Shown: positions 46,817-56,379, counted from the stretch's first letter. The stretch: 64,000 nucleotides of DNA from Gammaproteobacteria bacterium (GCA_009692305.1 SHZK01000001.1:364897-428896), one strand, 5' to 3'. Made by a program: numbers and translations. Notes: a model not told the origin generated them from the letters alone.

Positions 46817-47769
46817 ATGAAAGTCCTCAACTACACAGCAACTGCCGTATTTGTCGTGCTGGTATTTTACTTGCTGGTGGTAGAAGAAGCTCTGCTGTTA
46901 CCACCCATCATTGCCATAACCATCTGGTACCTTATTAACACGCTGTCTGCCGCGTTTGCCCTGATCAGGCTCAGCAACATCCGTATACCCGGCCCGATCT
47001 GCCTGATTGCGTCTATTTGTACTTTTGCAGCAGTTATCTGGATGCTGGTGAAATTCCTCAGTGGTAGTTTGGCAGAAGTTATGCAAGTGATTCCCGAGTA
47101 TCAGGAAAATCTGACCATGCGTCTGGAAAATTTGCCCTTTGTGGATATGCTCGCCATTCAGGAGCTTGGATTGATGCAATCCGTGGCGGAATGGATCGAC
47201 TTGCCAGCATACGCCACGTCGATTGCGGCCTCGTTCGCCGGTATCGTGGCGAATAGCGGCCTGATCTTCATTTACGTTCTGTTCCTGTTTTTGGAGCAGG
47301 GACATTGATCATTTTCCTGCTGAATTTTATCCCGACAGTCGGTTCGATCGTTGCCACCATCTTCCCGGCGATGATTGCGCTGGCCCAAGCCGATGGCTAT
47401 ACCCTGTTCATACTGGTACTGGCAGGGATAACGTCACTGCAAATAATGATCGGCAATATCATGGAGCCGCGCCTGGCGGGTAATACTTTCAATCTAAGCC
47501 CCATTGTAATTCTGATAAATCTGGGATTGTGGGGTTATATCTGGGGCATTACCGGGATGTTCCTGTGCATGCCATTCCTTATCATCATAACCATCATTAT
47601 CAGTCATTTCCCCAAAACCCGACCCATCGCCATTATCCTGTCCAGTGACGGCCACTTGCGAGTGCCGCTGGACAAGTCACTTGAAGGGTTTTCTTTCAGT
47701 GCGGCCATGAATCCTGCTGCGAAATACCGGTTGGGGACAGGCAAGCCCAAGGATGGGGCGGATTCCTAG
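46817..47769 (+). pseudogene. AI-2E family transporter, internally deleted and frameshifted
   Basis: Two frames, 46817-47308 and 47305-47769, overlap by four bases (TTGA). The first holds the N-terminal half of an AI-2E/PerM/TqsA-type permease with several hydrophobic helices and ends ...LFLFLEQGH. The second starts at the family motif FLLNFIPTVGS and continues with GNIMEPRLAGNTFNLSP and WGYIWGITGMFLCMPF. In intact members roughly 60 residues separate those two segments (the region after F-E-x-x-R), so a deletion plus frameshift lies at about 47296-47308. The product is unlikely to be functional. It stands between the kinase cluster and alaS. Confidence 0.75.
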
Positions 47770-47824
47770 TCCACAACGTATGGCAAGCTTGGTAAAAATT
47801 CTGCAAAATCGCCATTGCACACGC

Positions 47825-47830
47825 TATAAT
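47825..47830 (+). promoter_or_regulatory. Candidate -10 box upstream of alaS
   Basis: TATAAT at 47825-47830, 75 bases before the alaS ATG. No good -35 lies at the right distance. Confidence 0.4.
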
Positions 47831-47905
47831 TCTGTCCTTTTTTGACAATAGTGAGCCGCGCTTGGCAGGGCTCATGTGAACTGGAATTACCCATGGTTTT
47901 AACCA

Positions 47906-50521
47906 ATGAATAGCTCCGAAATTCGACAGAAGTTCCTCGATTTTTTTGCGAAACGCGGGCATGAAATTGTCAGTAGCAGCTCCCTCGTCCCCTCCAATGA
48001 TCCAACCTTGTTGTTTACCAATGCGGGGATGGTGCAGTTCAAGGATGCATTTCTGGGCCAGGAGCAGCGAACTTGCCGGCGTGCCACCAGTTCGCAACGC
48101 TGTGTCAGGGCCGGCGGCAAGCACAATGACCTGGAAAATGTTGGCTATACGGCGCGGCATCACACGTTCTTTGAAATGCTGGGTAATTTTTCCTTCGGCG
48201 ATTATTTCAAGCGCGAAGCGATTCAATATGCGTGGGAATTGCTCACAGTTGAATTCGGTTTGCCGGCAGAAAGACTCTGGGTCACTGTGTTCAGGGACGA
48301 TGACGAAGCCGCCGCCATCTGGTTGAATGAAATGAAGATCGACCCGACTCGTTTCTCCCGTCTCGGCGAAAAAGCTAACTTCTGGGCGATGGGAGATACT
48401 GGCCCTTGCGGACCCTGCTCGGAAATATTTTACGATCATGGTCCCGATGTGCCCGGCGGTCCACCGGGAAGCAAAGATGAAGACGGCGATCGTTATATAG
48501 AAATCTGGAATCTGGTCTTTATGCAATTTGAGCGTAAAGCTGACGGTTCCATGACCCCGCTACCAAAACCCTCAGTAGATACAGGAGCCGGACTTGAGCG
48601 GTTAGCCGCTGTGTTACAGCATGTTCACAGCAACTACGAAATCGATATCTTCAAGAGTTTGTTGGCAGATACCGCGGCTGTTACTGGCGTGAAAGATCTC
48701 AACAATACGTCACTATGCGTTATCGCCGATCACATTCGTTCCTGTGCTTTTCTGGTTGTCGATGGCGTAGTGCCCTCGAATGAAGGCCGTGGTTACGTCC
48801 TGCGCCGCATCATTCGCCGCGCGGTACGGCATGGTTATCAGTTGGGCGTGAACGAAATTTTCTTCTACAAGTTGGTACCAGCACTGATCAAGGTTATGGG
48901 CGAGGCCTATCCAGAATTGGTGGCGCAGAAAGCCTTCGTCGAGAAAGTATTGAATGCAGAAGAGCAGCAATTCGCACGCACGCTGGAAAATGGCATGGCT
49001 ATTCTGGAGAAAGGCATCGCTGAGATGAAAGGCGCTGTCATTCCCGGCAGCATGGTGTTCCAACTGTATGACACTTATGGATTCCCGGTAGACCTGACGG
49101 CGGATGTAGCGCGGGAGCACAAACTGTCACTGGACATGGCTGGATTCGATCAGGCGATGAAGGTGCAGAAGGAACAGGCCAGGGCTGCGAGCAATTTCTC
49201 AGCTGTAGACAAATTGGCAGTAGCGCCAAATGCAAAAACAAAGTTTATCGGTTATGAGCGTCTGGAAGGATCGGCATACATTACTGGCCTGTTCAAGCTC
49301 GATGGCTCGGAACTGAAACAAGCAGCTGGAGATACTGAACTGCTGGTACTGTTGGACAACAGCCCGTTCTATGGTGAGTCCGGTGGCCAGATTGGAGATG
49401 CTGGTGTAATCGAGAATGAGAAGGCTCGCTTCGAAGTTCTGGATACTCAAAAGCAGGGTGATGTGTTGGTGCACCGGGGCGTGTTGCGTGGTGGCTCCAT
49501 CGCATCAGGCGACAAAGTAACGGCCAGGGTGTCGAAGGCAGATCGACACGCAATTACGCTTAATCACTCGGCTACCCACTTGATGCATGCGGCATTGCGC
49601 AAGGTGTTGGGCGCGCATGTAACCCAGAAAGGATCATTGGTCACAGCTGACCGTCTGCGTTTCGATTTCTCCCAACCGGCAGCATTACAGGCAGCTGAGA
49701 TCAAACAAATTGAGACACTGGTAAACGCGGAAATTCTCGCCAACAGTACCGTCACCAAAGAAATAATGGCGATAGCAGATGCCAAGCAAAAAGGTGCTTT
49801 GGCTTTATTCGGAGAGAAATACGGTAACGAAGTGCGGGTTGTGAGTATGGGTGCTGAATTTTCCACAGAACCTTTTTCTACAGAACTATGCGGTGGGTGC
49901 CATGTAAATCGCACCGGCGATATAGGCATGTTCAAGATTGTCAGCGAGTCTGGAATTTCTGCAGGGGTTCGCCGCATAGAAGCAGTTACTGGTTTCGGTG
50001 TTCTGCAGTTGGTGGAAATGCAAGAACACACGCTGAAGCAGGTTTGCGAGATCATCAAGAGTTCGACGGAAGGCCTGGTTGACCGGGTGCAGCAAATGTC
50101 GGCGAATACGAAAGCACTGGAAAAACAATTGGTACAATTGAAAGCGAAAATGGCGGCGGCAGCAGGCAGTGATCTGGCTGGTATGGCCGAAGACATCGGC
50201 GGCGTTAAATTGCTCGCCGTCGCTGTGGAAGGATTTAACTCCAAATCACTGCGCGATACAGTGGATCAACTGAAAAACAAATTGGGCAGCGCGATCGTGG
50301 TGTTGTGCACAGTTGAGGATGAGAAAGTCAGTATCGTGGCGGGTGTAAGCAAGGATCTCATTGCCAAGGTGCAGGCAGGCAATCTGGTGAACATGCTGGC
50401 ATTGCAAGTGGGTGGCAAGGGCGGCGGCAGACCAGACATGGCAATGGCGGGTGGCAATAATCCCGGAGCCGTGCCGGCGGCATTGGCCAGTGTAAAACCC
50501 TGGGTTCGGGAACTACTCTAA
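47906..50521 (+). CDS. alaS: Alanyl-tRNA synthetase
   Basis: Charges tRNA-Ala, 871 residues (usual about 875). Catalytic class II motifs are [17 protein letters not shown] and [16 protein letters not shown]; the editing domain has the zinc residues [13 protein letters not shown] and [13 protein letters not shown]; the C-Ala domain ends [12 protein letters not shown]. Precedes lysC and csrA, the usual Pseudomonadales order. Confidence 0.98.
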   Translation: MNSSEIRQKFLDFFAKRGHEIVSSSSLVPSNDPTLLFTNAGMVQFKDAFLGQEQRTCRRATSSQRCVRAGGKHNDLENVGYTARHHTFFEMLGNFSFGDYFKREAIQYAWELLTVEFGLPAERLWVTVFRDDDEAAAIWLNEMKIDPTRFSRLGEKANFWAMGDTGPCGPCSEIFYDHGPDVPGGPPGSKDEDGDRYIEIWNLVFMQFERKADGSMTPLPKPSVDTGAGLERLAAVLQHVHSNYEIDIFKSLLADTAAVTGVKDLNNTSLCVIADHIRSCAFLVVDGVVPSNEGRGYVLRRIIRRAVRHGYQLGVNEIFFYKLVPALIKVMGEAYPELVAQKAFVEKVLNAEEQQFARTLENGMAILEKGIAEMKGAVIPGSMVFQLYDTYGFPVDLTADVAREHKLSLDMAGFDQAMKVQKEQARAASNFSAVDKLAVAPNAKTKFIGYERLEGSAYITGLFKLDGSELKQAAGDTELLVLLDNSPFYGESGGQIGDAGVIENEKARFEVLDTQKQGDVLVHRGVLRGGSIASGDKVTARVSKADRHAITLNHSATHLMHAALRKVLGAHVTQKGSLVTADRLRFDFSQPAALQAAEIKQIETLVNAEILANSTVTKEIMAIADAKQKGALALFGEKYGNEVRVVSMGAEFSTEPFSTELCGGCHVNRTGDIGMFKIVSESGISAGVRRIEAVTGFGVLQLVEMQEHTLKQVCEIIKSSTEGLVDRVQQMSANTKALEKQLVQLKAKMAAAAGSDLAGMAEDIGGVKLLAVAVEGFNSKSLRDTVDQLKNKLGSAIVVLCTVEDEKVSIVAGVSKDLIAKVQAGNLVNMLALQVGGKGGGRPDMAMAGGNNPGAVPAALASVKPWVRELL

Positions 50522-50533
50522 AACGGATCGAAT

Positions 50534-51775
50534 ATGGCATTGATAGTTCAGAAATACGGTGGCACTTCAGTAGGCTCCGTGGAGAGAATCGAAGCAGTTG
50601 CGGAAAAAATCATCGGCTTCCGCAAGCGTGGTGATGACATTGTGGTTGTGGTGTCAGCGATGAGCAAGGAAACCAATCGGCTGGTGGAACTTGCGCAAAA
50701 GATTATGGAATATCCAACGCCGCGCGAGATGGATGTATTGCTGTCCACCGGAGAGCAGGTGACGATTGCGCTGCTGGCAATGGCTTTGGAAAAACGCGGT
50801 TGCGGTGCACGCTCATTCACGGGTTCACAGGTGCGAATCCTGACTGATACTTCGCATACGAAGGCGCGAATTCGCGAAATTGACGATAAGCCTATGCGTG
50901 AACAACTGAAGCTGGGCAACGTCGTGGTGGTTGCGGGTTTCCAGGGTGTGGACGAAGCCGGCAATATCACCACGCTTGGTCGTGGTGGTTCTGATACTAC
51001 AGCAGTAGCAATTGCAGCGGCGCTGAAAGCGGATGAATGCCAGATTTACACCGATGTCAAAGGTGTCTACACCACTGATCCGCGGGTAGTTGCTGACGCC
51101 AGGTTGTTGAAGTCGATAACTTTCGAGGAAATGCTGGAAATGGCCAGCCTCGGATCCAAAGTGTTGCAGATTCGTTCTGTGGAATTTGCCGGTAAATACA
51201 AGGTACCACTGCGCGTGCTGTCCAGTTTTGAAGACGGCCCTGGTACTCTCATAAGTCTAGAGGAAGATGCAAATATGGAAAATCCTACTATTGCTGGTAT
51301 TGCATTCGAGCGGGATGAGGCGAAGCTGACAGTAGCTGGCGTACCCGATGTGCCTGGTAGCGCGTACAAGGTTATCGGTCCGGTGAGTGATGCTGGTATC
51401 GAGGTCGATGTGATCGTGCAAAATGCGGCGGCGGATGGTTCCAACGACATCACATTTACAGTCAAGCGCAGCGAAGGCGAGCGCGCAAAGAAAATCCTCG
51501 AGCAAGTGGCTGCATCCATCAAGGCAAAATCTGTGGCATTGGACAAAAAGGTTGGCAAGGTTTCTATCGTAGGTGTGGGTATGCGCTCACATGCGGGTAT
51601 TGCCAGCAAGATGTTCAAAACGCTCGCAGATGAAAATATCAATATCCAGATCATCACAACTTCGGAGATCAAAATTTCTGTGGTCGTGGATGAGAAATAC
51701 CTGGAACTTGCAGTGCGCGCCTTGCATAGCGCATTTGAGTTGGGTGATCCAGATTATGGCAAGCAGGCAGAGTAG
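50534..51775 (+). CDS. lysC: Aspartate kinase, lysine/threonine-sensitive type
   Basis: Phosphorylates aspartate, first step to lysine, methionine and threonine; supplies the hom-thrC branch also encoded here. 413 residues with IVQKYGGTSVGS and FQGVDEAGNITTLGRGGSDT, followed by two ACT domains (about 265-400). It is an alpha-type subunit like that of Pseudomonas and Bacillus. An internal in-frame ATG at 51275 (residue 248) has AGGAAG (51261-51266) at 8-base spacing; the C-terminal 166 residues could be made as a separate beta subunit, as known for several aspartokinases. Twelve bases separate it from alaS. Confidence 0.97.
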   Translation: MALIVQKYGGTSVGSVERIEAVAEKIIGFRKRGDDIVVVVSAMSKETNRLVELAQKIMEYPTPREMDVLLSTGEQVTIALLAMALEKRGCGARSFTGSQVRILTDTSHTKARIREIDDKPMREQLKLGNVVVVAGFQGVDEAGNITTLGRGGSDTTAVAIAAALKADECQIYTDVKGVYTTDPRVVADARLLKSITFEEMLEMASLGSKVLQIRSVEFAGKYKVPLRVLSSFEDGPGTLISLEEDANMENPTIAGIAFERDEAKLTVAGVPDVPGSAYKVIGPVSDAGIEVDVIVQNAAADGSNDITFTVKRSEGERAKKILEQVAASIKAKSVALDKKVGKVSIVGVGMRSHAGIASKMFKTLADENINIQIITTSEIKISVVVDEKYLELAVRALHSAFELGDPDYGKQAE

Positions 51776-51887
51776 GATTGGATTAAGCGCCTTAAATCCG
51801 GGTCCAATAACTTGGCAACAAGTTTAGTTAGGCAGATACTGTATTGGATACGACCATCAATTCCCATGGAATTCGTGGGAATCTGAG

Positions 51888-51960
51888 GGTGGTGTGTGGT
51901 GATGTGTGGTGTGACGTAGAGTGATATAGAGTGATGTAGAGTGGCGCAAAGTGACGCCTG
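51888..51960 (+). repeat. 10-bp tandem repeats in the csrA upstream region
   Basis: Seven imperfect 10-bp units run from about 51891 to 51960: GGTGTGTGGT, GATGTGTGGT, GTGACGTAGA, GTGATATAGA, GTGATGTAGA, GTGGCGCAAA, GTGACGCCTG. The period equals one helical turn. The 296-base lysC-csrA gap holds no other feature I can name. Confidence 0.85.
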
Positions 51961-52071
51961 GAAAGTATTGGACAAGTAGTAACAGAGCTCAAACGAGCCA
52001 GCATTGATGTCTGCAGAGAACGCAAGATCGTACGATTGGAACTGCAATGGAATGATTAATGGAGGAATGCG

Positions 52072-52257
52072 ATGTTAATACTGACACGCCGGATTGGCGA
52101 AACTTTGATGGTTGGGGATAACGTTACGGTTACAGTGTTGGGAGTAAAAGGTAATCAAGTGCGGATCGGGGTCAATGCGCCCAAGGACGTAGCCGTTCAT
52201 CGCGAAGAAATCTATCAACGTATTCAGAAAGAAAAGGGCGGTGTAGTCCCAGGCTAG
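52072..52257 (+). CDS. csrA: Carbon storage regulator CsrA/RsmA
   Basis: A 61-residue post-transcriptional regulator that binds GGA motifs in mRNA leaders. It begins [16 protein letters not shown] and contains the RNA-binding [20 protein letters not shown] directly before the ATG is both a ribosome site and a likely self-binding GGA site, as in csrA autoregulation. Downstream lies tRNA-Ser, the standard order. Confidence 0.97.
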   Translation: MLILTRRIGETLMVGDNVTVTVLGVKGNQVRIGVNAPKDVAVHREEIYQRIQKEKGGVVPG

Positions 52258-52297
52258 GACTCAGATGACGACCACGAATAAGCTATTTTCACTCAGC

Positions 52298-52319
52298 AAT
52301 TAGTCCCCGGGGAGTAATT
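52298..52319. repeat. 22-bp near-perfect palindrome downstream of csrA
   Basis: AATTAGTCCCC (52298-52308) is mirrored by GGGGAGTAATT (52309-52319), with one mismatch. There is no loop, so it resembles a protein-binding site or a small hairpin rather than a terminator. It lies 40 bases after the csrA stop. Confidence 0.7.
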
Positions 52320-52481
52320 GTCTCCAGCGGCGCAGACAACTGCAGGTGCGGTTTCCCAAGTAGCATTAGCTGCGCTAATTACCCAAAGAAAGCACCCAGA
52401 TTCCTTGTATTTCCTCCACTTAGACCAAAAATTCAGCCTGTTCGATGCGAGCTGGACTGTGCTATTATTTGCGCCACTTCT

Positions 52482-52571
52482 GGAGAGGTGGCCGAGTGGT
52501 CGAAGGCGCGCCCCTGCTAAGGGCGTATAGGAGAAATCTTATCGAGGGTTCAAATCCCTCCCTCTCCGCCA
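52482..52571 (+). tRNA. tRNA-Ser(GCU)
   Basis: A 90-base type II tRNA with encoded CCA. Acceptor stem GGAGAGG pairs with CCTCTCC, anticodon loop CTGCTAA in the CGCCC/GGGCG stem gives anticodon GCU (reads AGC/AGU), and a long variable arm follows. Location right after csrA agrees with Pseudomonas-like genomes. Confidence 0.97.
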
Positions 52572-52575
52572 AAAT

Positions 52576-52606
52576 AAAAAAACCCAGCTATAGCTGGGTT
52601 TTTTTA
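52576..52606 (+). terminator. Rho-independent terminator of tRNA-Ser
   Basis: AACCCAGCTA (52581-52590) pairs with TAGCTGGGTT (52591-52600), flanked by A-run and T-run, 10 bases after the tRNA. Confidence 0.93.
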
Positions 52607-52647
52607 TTTCAGCGAGAAGGACTGACGAGAACCCCAACGGTTCAACA

Positions 52648-52713
52648 GCCGCGAAGCGGCGCACACGCCCAAAGGGCTCCCGCAGGGAGAGCAATTTCGC
52701 TTAGCGAAATTGC
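52648..52713. repeat. Four consecutive short hairpins
   Basis: Four stem-loops with 3-base loops follow one another: GCCGC/GCGGC (52648-52660), GCCC/GGGC (52667-52677), TCCC/GGGA (52678-52688) and GCAATTTCGC/GCGAAATTGC (52691-52713). They lie between the tRNA-Ser terminator and the CoA transferase stop; no coding potential is evident. Confidence 0.75.
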
Positions 52714-52754
52714 GAATGAATCTCTCCCATCCCCCAAGCACGATCCATAAATTC

Positions 52755-52794
52755 CGCCCATTAAACCACGCCCATTAAACCACCCCCTAAACCA
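52755..52794. repeat. 14-bp tandem repeat at the 3' end of the CoA transferase gene
   Basis: CGCCCATTAAACCA occurs at 52755-52768 and 52769-52782; a shortened third unit CCCCCTAAACCA follows at 52783-52794 and includes the stop codon region of the minus-strand gene. Confidence 0.85.
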
Positions 52795-53971
52795 CCCCAT
52801 CCCGATAAAACCCCTCAATCTCCACCGCATCAAACCCCAACTCAACTAACACTGCCCGTGTATGCTCACCCACCGCCGGTACCGGTCCAATTGTCGGCTC
52901 AAAACTGCTGTCACTACCCGGCGGTCGTAGACCCGACACTGGCCCTGCTGGCGTCTCAAATTCAATGAATCGTTGCAGCGCCAGCAATTGTGGATGCTTC
53001 CACACCGCTTGCATGTCATTCACGCGAGCATAGGCAATCTGGACGCGGTCGAGATGCGCGGCTATTTGCTCAAAGGTCAGTTTATTGAGCCTGGTCGCAA
53101 TCTTTGTGCGCAATATTTCGCGATTGGTGGAGCGTGCTGCATTGTTATGAAAGCGCGCGTCAGCAGCCAGTTCGGGTTGCTGCAAAATTTCTGCACAGAA
53201 TGTCTGCCATTCGCGTTCATTCTGCAAACCAAGCATGATGACTTGCTGGTCGCTGCAGGTGAAAGCGCCATACGGATAAATACTCGCATGATCGGTTCCA
53301 CTACGCAGCGGAGCGGGTGCTCCCTGATAACTGTAGTAGAGCGGAAATCCCATCCATTCAATCATTGCCTCAAGCATTGAAATGGTGATTTCACTGCCCG
53401 TGCCAGTGCGTCCGCGTTGGATAAGGGCTGCAAGAATTGCCGCGTGTGCCTGAGTGCCTGCTGCAATATCCGCAATCGATATGCCGCTTTTGGCCATGTT
53501 GTCTTGGGTGCCGGTGATAGACAGAAAACCTGCTTCTGCCTGCACCAGCAGGTCATAGGCCTTCTTGCCCTGATAAGGGCCGGCTTTACCATAACCACTG
53601 ATATTGCACACAATCAATCGCGGGAATTGCGCGTGCAGTTGCGTAAAACCAAGTCCCGATTTGGTGGTGGCACCCGGCGCAAGATTTTGCACCAGCACAT
53701 CCGCTTTGGTTAACAGTCTTTGCATGATTTCATTCGAATCTGCGTGCTTGATATCCAGAGTCAGACTGAGCTTGGAGCGATTCGTCCAGATGAAATGTGA
53801 AGACTGGCCTTTAACCCGGGAGTCGTAGTAGCGAGCAAAGTCACCGGTTTCCCTGCGCTCTATCTTGATAACACGTGCACCCAATTCGGCTAATTGACGC
53901 GTACACAGTGGTGCAGCGATGGCATGTTCCAGGGAGACTACCGTTATGCCTTGGAGTGGTGGTGGCGCCAA
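52787..53971 (-). CDS. Class III (CaiB/BaiF family) CoA transferase
   Basis: A 394-residue family III CoA transferase. A TTG start at 53971 has GGAGG six bases upstream. Conserved features: GITVVSLEHAIAAP, GARVIKIER, the catalytic Asp in KAYDLLVQAEAG, and NERE...FC. These enzymes move CoA between acyl groups. The neighbour set (hydratase, CitE-like lyase, acyl-CoA dehydrogenase) suggests a dicarboxylate such as itaconate or mesaconate as acceptor, with succinyl-CoA as donor, as in P. aeruginosa Ict; this is inference. One base separates it from the hydratase gene upstream, so the two form an operon. Confidence 0.9.
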   Translation of the reverse strand: MAPPPLQGITVVSLEHAIAAPLCTRQLAELGARVIKIERRETGDFARYYDSRVKGQSSHFIWTNRSKLSLTLDIKHADSNEIMQRLLTKADVLVQNLAPGATTKSGLGFTQLHAQFPRLIVCNISGYGKAGPYQGKKAYDLLVQAEAGFLSITGTQDNMAKSGISIADIAAGTQAHAAILAALIQRGRTGTGSEITISMLEAMIEWMGFPLYYSYQGAPAPLRSGTDHASIYPYGAFTCSDQQVIMLGLQNEREWQTFCAEILQQPELAADARFHNNAARSTNREILRTKIATRLNKLTFEQIAAHLDRVQIAYARVNDMQAVWKHPQLLALQRFIEFETPAGPVSGLRPPGSDSSFEPTIGPVPAVGEHTRAVLVELGFDAVEIEGFYRDGVV

Positions 53972-53972
53972 G

Positions 53973-54833
53973 TTAAACCTCCGTTAATACAGCCGAGCCA
54001 TGCATGCAGAGTGCGCCGGCTTGATTCTGTACCCAGAGTTGAGCGACACCGGCGGCGTCGGGGTTGTCACAACACACAGTAAATGGCTCAAGATCAAACA
54101 CTGGATACATGGCCTTGAATTCAAATTTGTGTAATTTGCTTCCTGGGTGAGAGCTCATCAGCAACTCTACCATCAAGGTTGCCAGCAGCGGGCCATGTAC
54201 AACGAGACCAGAATAGCCTTCTGAGCTGCGCGCGAAATCGCGATCGTAATGTATGCGATGACCATTGAATGTAAGCGCCGAGTAACGAAATAACCATACA
54301 GGGTCAGGCTGAACAATTTTACTGAATGCGGCTGTCGCTGGCGCTGCTCGCGTGGCTGCGGGCGTGGCGTCCGCTTTTGCCAGATCCCTGTACACGATAT
54401 CGTGCTGCTCTTTCAGGGCAATACCGAGTGGCCCGGAAATTTGGTGCTCTACCGTGACAAATGCCAGCGCACCACTTCTGCCGTTCTTGAAGATTACATC
54501 CTTGATAGTTGAAGTTCGCTCTGCCATATCGCCAATATGCAAGCTGTGAAAAAATTCAATTCGACTGCCTGCCCACATGCGTCTTGGCAAGGATATTGGT
54601 GGCAGAAACTCTCCTTTCTCGGCGTGACCATCCTGAGCCAGCCCGGCTTGAGGACAGGTTTCGAGAAAATATAACCAGTGCCACAATGGCGGTATGACCT
54701 TGCCCTGTTCAATAACAAGTTCGGGTTTGTTGAGAGTCGCCGCCAATGCAGCCATAGGAAAGCCTGTTAGGCAGGCATGAATGGTCTCAGTATTACCGAT
54801 CCAGTTGTGGAAATTGGGTGCTTTATTTTGCAT
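53973..54833 (-). CDS. Mesaconyl-C4/itaconyl-CoA hydratase-like protein (MaoC/HTD2 type)
   Basis: A 286-residue double hot-dog hydratase. An N-terminal FAS1-like dehydratase half (about 1-140, HWLYFLETCPQAGLAQDGH, PRRMWAGSRIEF) is joined to a C-terminal MaoC half with LFRYSALTFNGHRIHYDRD and GYSGLVVHGPLLATLM, the signature of the mesaconyl-C4-CoA hydratase / Ich family. In P. aeruginosa such a protein hydrates itaconyl-CoA. It is cotranscribed with the CoA transferase and divergent from the second hydratase-CitE-dehydrogenase operon. Confidence 0.88.
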   Translation of the reverse strand: MQNKAPNFHNWIGNTETIHACLTGFPMAALAATLNKPELVIEQGKVIPPLWHWLYFLETCPQAGLAQDGHAEKGEFLPPISLPRRMWAGSRIEFFHSLHIGDMAERTSTIKDVIFKNGRSGALAFVTVEHQISGPLGIALKEQHDIVYRDLAKADATPAATRAAPATAAFSKIVQPDPVWLFRYSALTFNGHRIHYDRDFARSSEGYSGLVVHGPLLATLMVELLMSSHPGSKLHKFEFKAMYPVFDLEPFTVCCDNPDAAGVAQLWVQNQAGALCMHGSAVLTEV

Positions 54834-55027
54834 GGTGGTAGTATTGTGCAGTTTGAGTAGTAAATATCAATGCTTGTGAACATTCGTCCGGGAATATAAT
54901 GGCGATATGGAGCAGTAACCACTAAAATGATCGCGAAAACCATTGGCTTGGGCAAAGTCCGATACTGCCAAGATGGTGGCCAAAGGCACCGATCACTACC
55001 ATTGTAAACGCATGACAGGGGGCAAAA
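54834..55027. promoter_or_regulatory. Divergent promoter region of the C5-acyl-CoA cluster
   Basis: A 194-base gap between the two operons of the cluster. Both promoters should lie here, but I see no operator I can defend. No regulator gene lies next to it. Confidence 0.5.
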
Positions 55028-55480
55028 GTGGCTGGAAAATACTTTGAAGAATTGGCTATTGATATGCTATTCGAGCACTTGCCGCATCGCACGGTAACCG
55101 AGACGGACAATCTGCTGTTCAGCACCATGACTCATAACTCGCAACCCCTGCATCTGGACGTCGAGTTTGCGCGCAAATCTCCATATGGACAAATTTTGGT
55201 TAACAGCTGTTATACGCTGTCGCTCGTGATTGGCCTGTCCGTAGCTGAGACTACGCTTGGTACTACGCTCGGAAACTTGGGCATGGAAAAAGTCGAATTT
55301 CCCAATCCGGTATTTATTGGGGATACCATTCGGGTCCAGACTCGCGTCGTAGATAAACGCGAGTCGAAGTCGAAGCCAGATCGCGGCATAGTCTGGTTTC
55401 AGCACACAGGTAGAAATCAACGTGGTGATGTTGTCTGTGAATGCTTGCGTAAAGGCATGATGCTGAGGAAGCCGGCATGA
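55028..55480 (+). CDS. MaoC-like hydratase
   Basis: A 150-residue single hot-dog protein starting at GTG (55028) after AGGGGG. The hydratase motif is NSQPLHLDVEFA (D/N-x-x-P-x-H), with GILVNS-like YGQILVNSCYT and GNLGMEKVEFPNPVFIGDTI. It resembles the MaoC partners found beside CitE-like lyases in actinobacteria (Rv2499c type). The last four bases overlap the start of the CitE gene (ATGA), so the proteins are coupled. Its substrate is probably a branched C5 enoyl-CoA. Confidence 0.88.
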   Translation: MAGKYFEELAIDMLFEHLPHRTVTETDNLLFSTMTHNSQPLHLDVEFARKSPYGQILVNSCYTLSLVIGLSVAETTLGTTLGNLGMEKVEFPNPVFIGDTIRVQTRVVDKRESKSKPDRGIVWFQHTGRNQRGDVVCECLRKGMMLRKPA

Positions 55481-56379
55481 GCAGGATTCGACGCTCGATC
55501 CATTTCGTCCCGGCCGGCAATGAAAAGATGTTTAACAAGGCGCTAGGCCTGCCCGCCGATGCCTTGATTCTCGATCTGGAGGATTCGGTGCCGCCTGCGC
55601 GCAAGACGCAAGTGCGAGACGAGGTTTGCGCGTGGTTAGGAACCGCGAATTTTGGCAGGCAACAACGACTCGTGCGTATCAATCCGCTGGATTCAGAATG
55701 GTGTATTCAGGACCTTGAAGCGGTTATACCATTGCGGCCTGATGCCATTGTTTTACCCAAGGTCCTTAGTGAGAAAACAGTCGCGAGTATCGATAGCTGC
55801 ATACTCAACATCGAAAAGCAGGCCGGCATGGAGAGTCGTAAGGTAAAGCTGCTGTTGATCGGCACGGAAGAAGCTTGCGCGGTTTTCAATTTGCAGGCTA
55901 TGGCGAGTCATCCACGTGTCGATGGTTTAACCTGGGGCGCTGAGGATTTGTCTGTCGCTATCGGCGCTCGCGCCAAACGCGATGCGGAAGGAAATTATCT
56001 GGATGTATTTCGCTATGTACGTGCCATGAGTTTACTGGCTGCAGTTGCGGCCGAAGTACAGGCAATCGATGCGGTATATGTAGAGATCAAAAACAATGCG
56101 GGCATGCTCAAGGAGTGTACTGACGCGGCGAATATGGGATTCACCGGCAAGATGACTCTGCATCCGGACCAAATTGAAATTGTAAATCAGGTATTTACCC
56201 CGACTGCAGAAGAGATCGCCTTCGCCGCCGAATTGATTGCAGCGTTTGCGCAGCACGAACGGGAAGGTCGCATGGCGTTCAGTTTCCATGGAGAGATGGT
56301 GGATGTGCCGCACCTGAAACGCGCGCAACGAATTTTGGCCATGGCCGAGCAGTTTTCCGATCAGGTAGGTCAGCGATGA
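55477..56379 (+). CDS. CitE-like CoA lyase (citramalyl-CoA lyase-like)
   Basis: A 300-residue (beta/alpha)8 lyase of the CitE/HpcH family. It begins RRSIHFVPAGNEKMFNKAL, with the metal-site residues in LILDLEDSVPP and GTEEACAVFNL, and GAEDLS for the acid. Members cleave malyl-, citramalyl- or related CoA thioesters. In context (hydratase before, acyl-CoA dehydrogenase after, both overlapping by ATGA) citramalyl-CoA to pyruvate and acetyl-CoA is the likely reaction. Confidence 0.9.
   Translation: MSRIRRSIHFVPAGNEKMFNKALGLPADALILDLEDSVPPARKTQVRDEVCAWLGTANFGRQQRLVRINPLDSEWCIQDLEAVIPLRPDAIVLPKVLSEKTVASIDSCILNIEKQAGMESRKVKLLLIGTEEACAVFNLQAMASHPRVDGLTWGAEDLSVAIGARAKRDAEGNYLDVFRYVRAMSLLAAVAAEVQAIDAVYVEIKNNAGMLKECTDAANMGFTGKMTLHPDQIEIVNQVFTPTAEEIAFAAELIAAFAQHEREGRMAFSFHGEMVDVPHLKRAQRILAMAEQFSDQVGQR

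Noticed and set aside
47696..48526. 276-residue minus-strand ORF opposite the AI-2E gene and alaS
   Set aside because: It is antisense to conserved alaS codons and resembles no protein.
51891..51960. CRISPR-like array upstream of csrA
   Set aside because: Units are contiguous 10-mers without spacers, and no cas gene is in the window.
51754..52047. 97-residue minus-strand ORF over the csrA upstream repeats
   Set aside because: Its sequence is only a translation of the 10-bp repeats (His/Ser-rich); no start signal.
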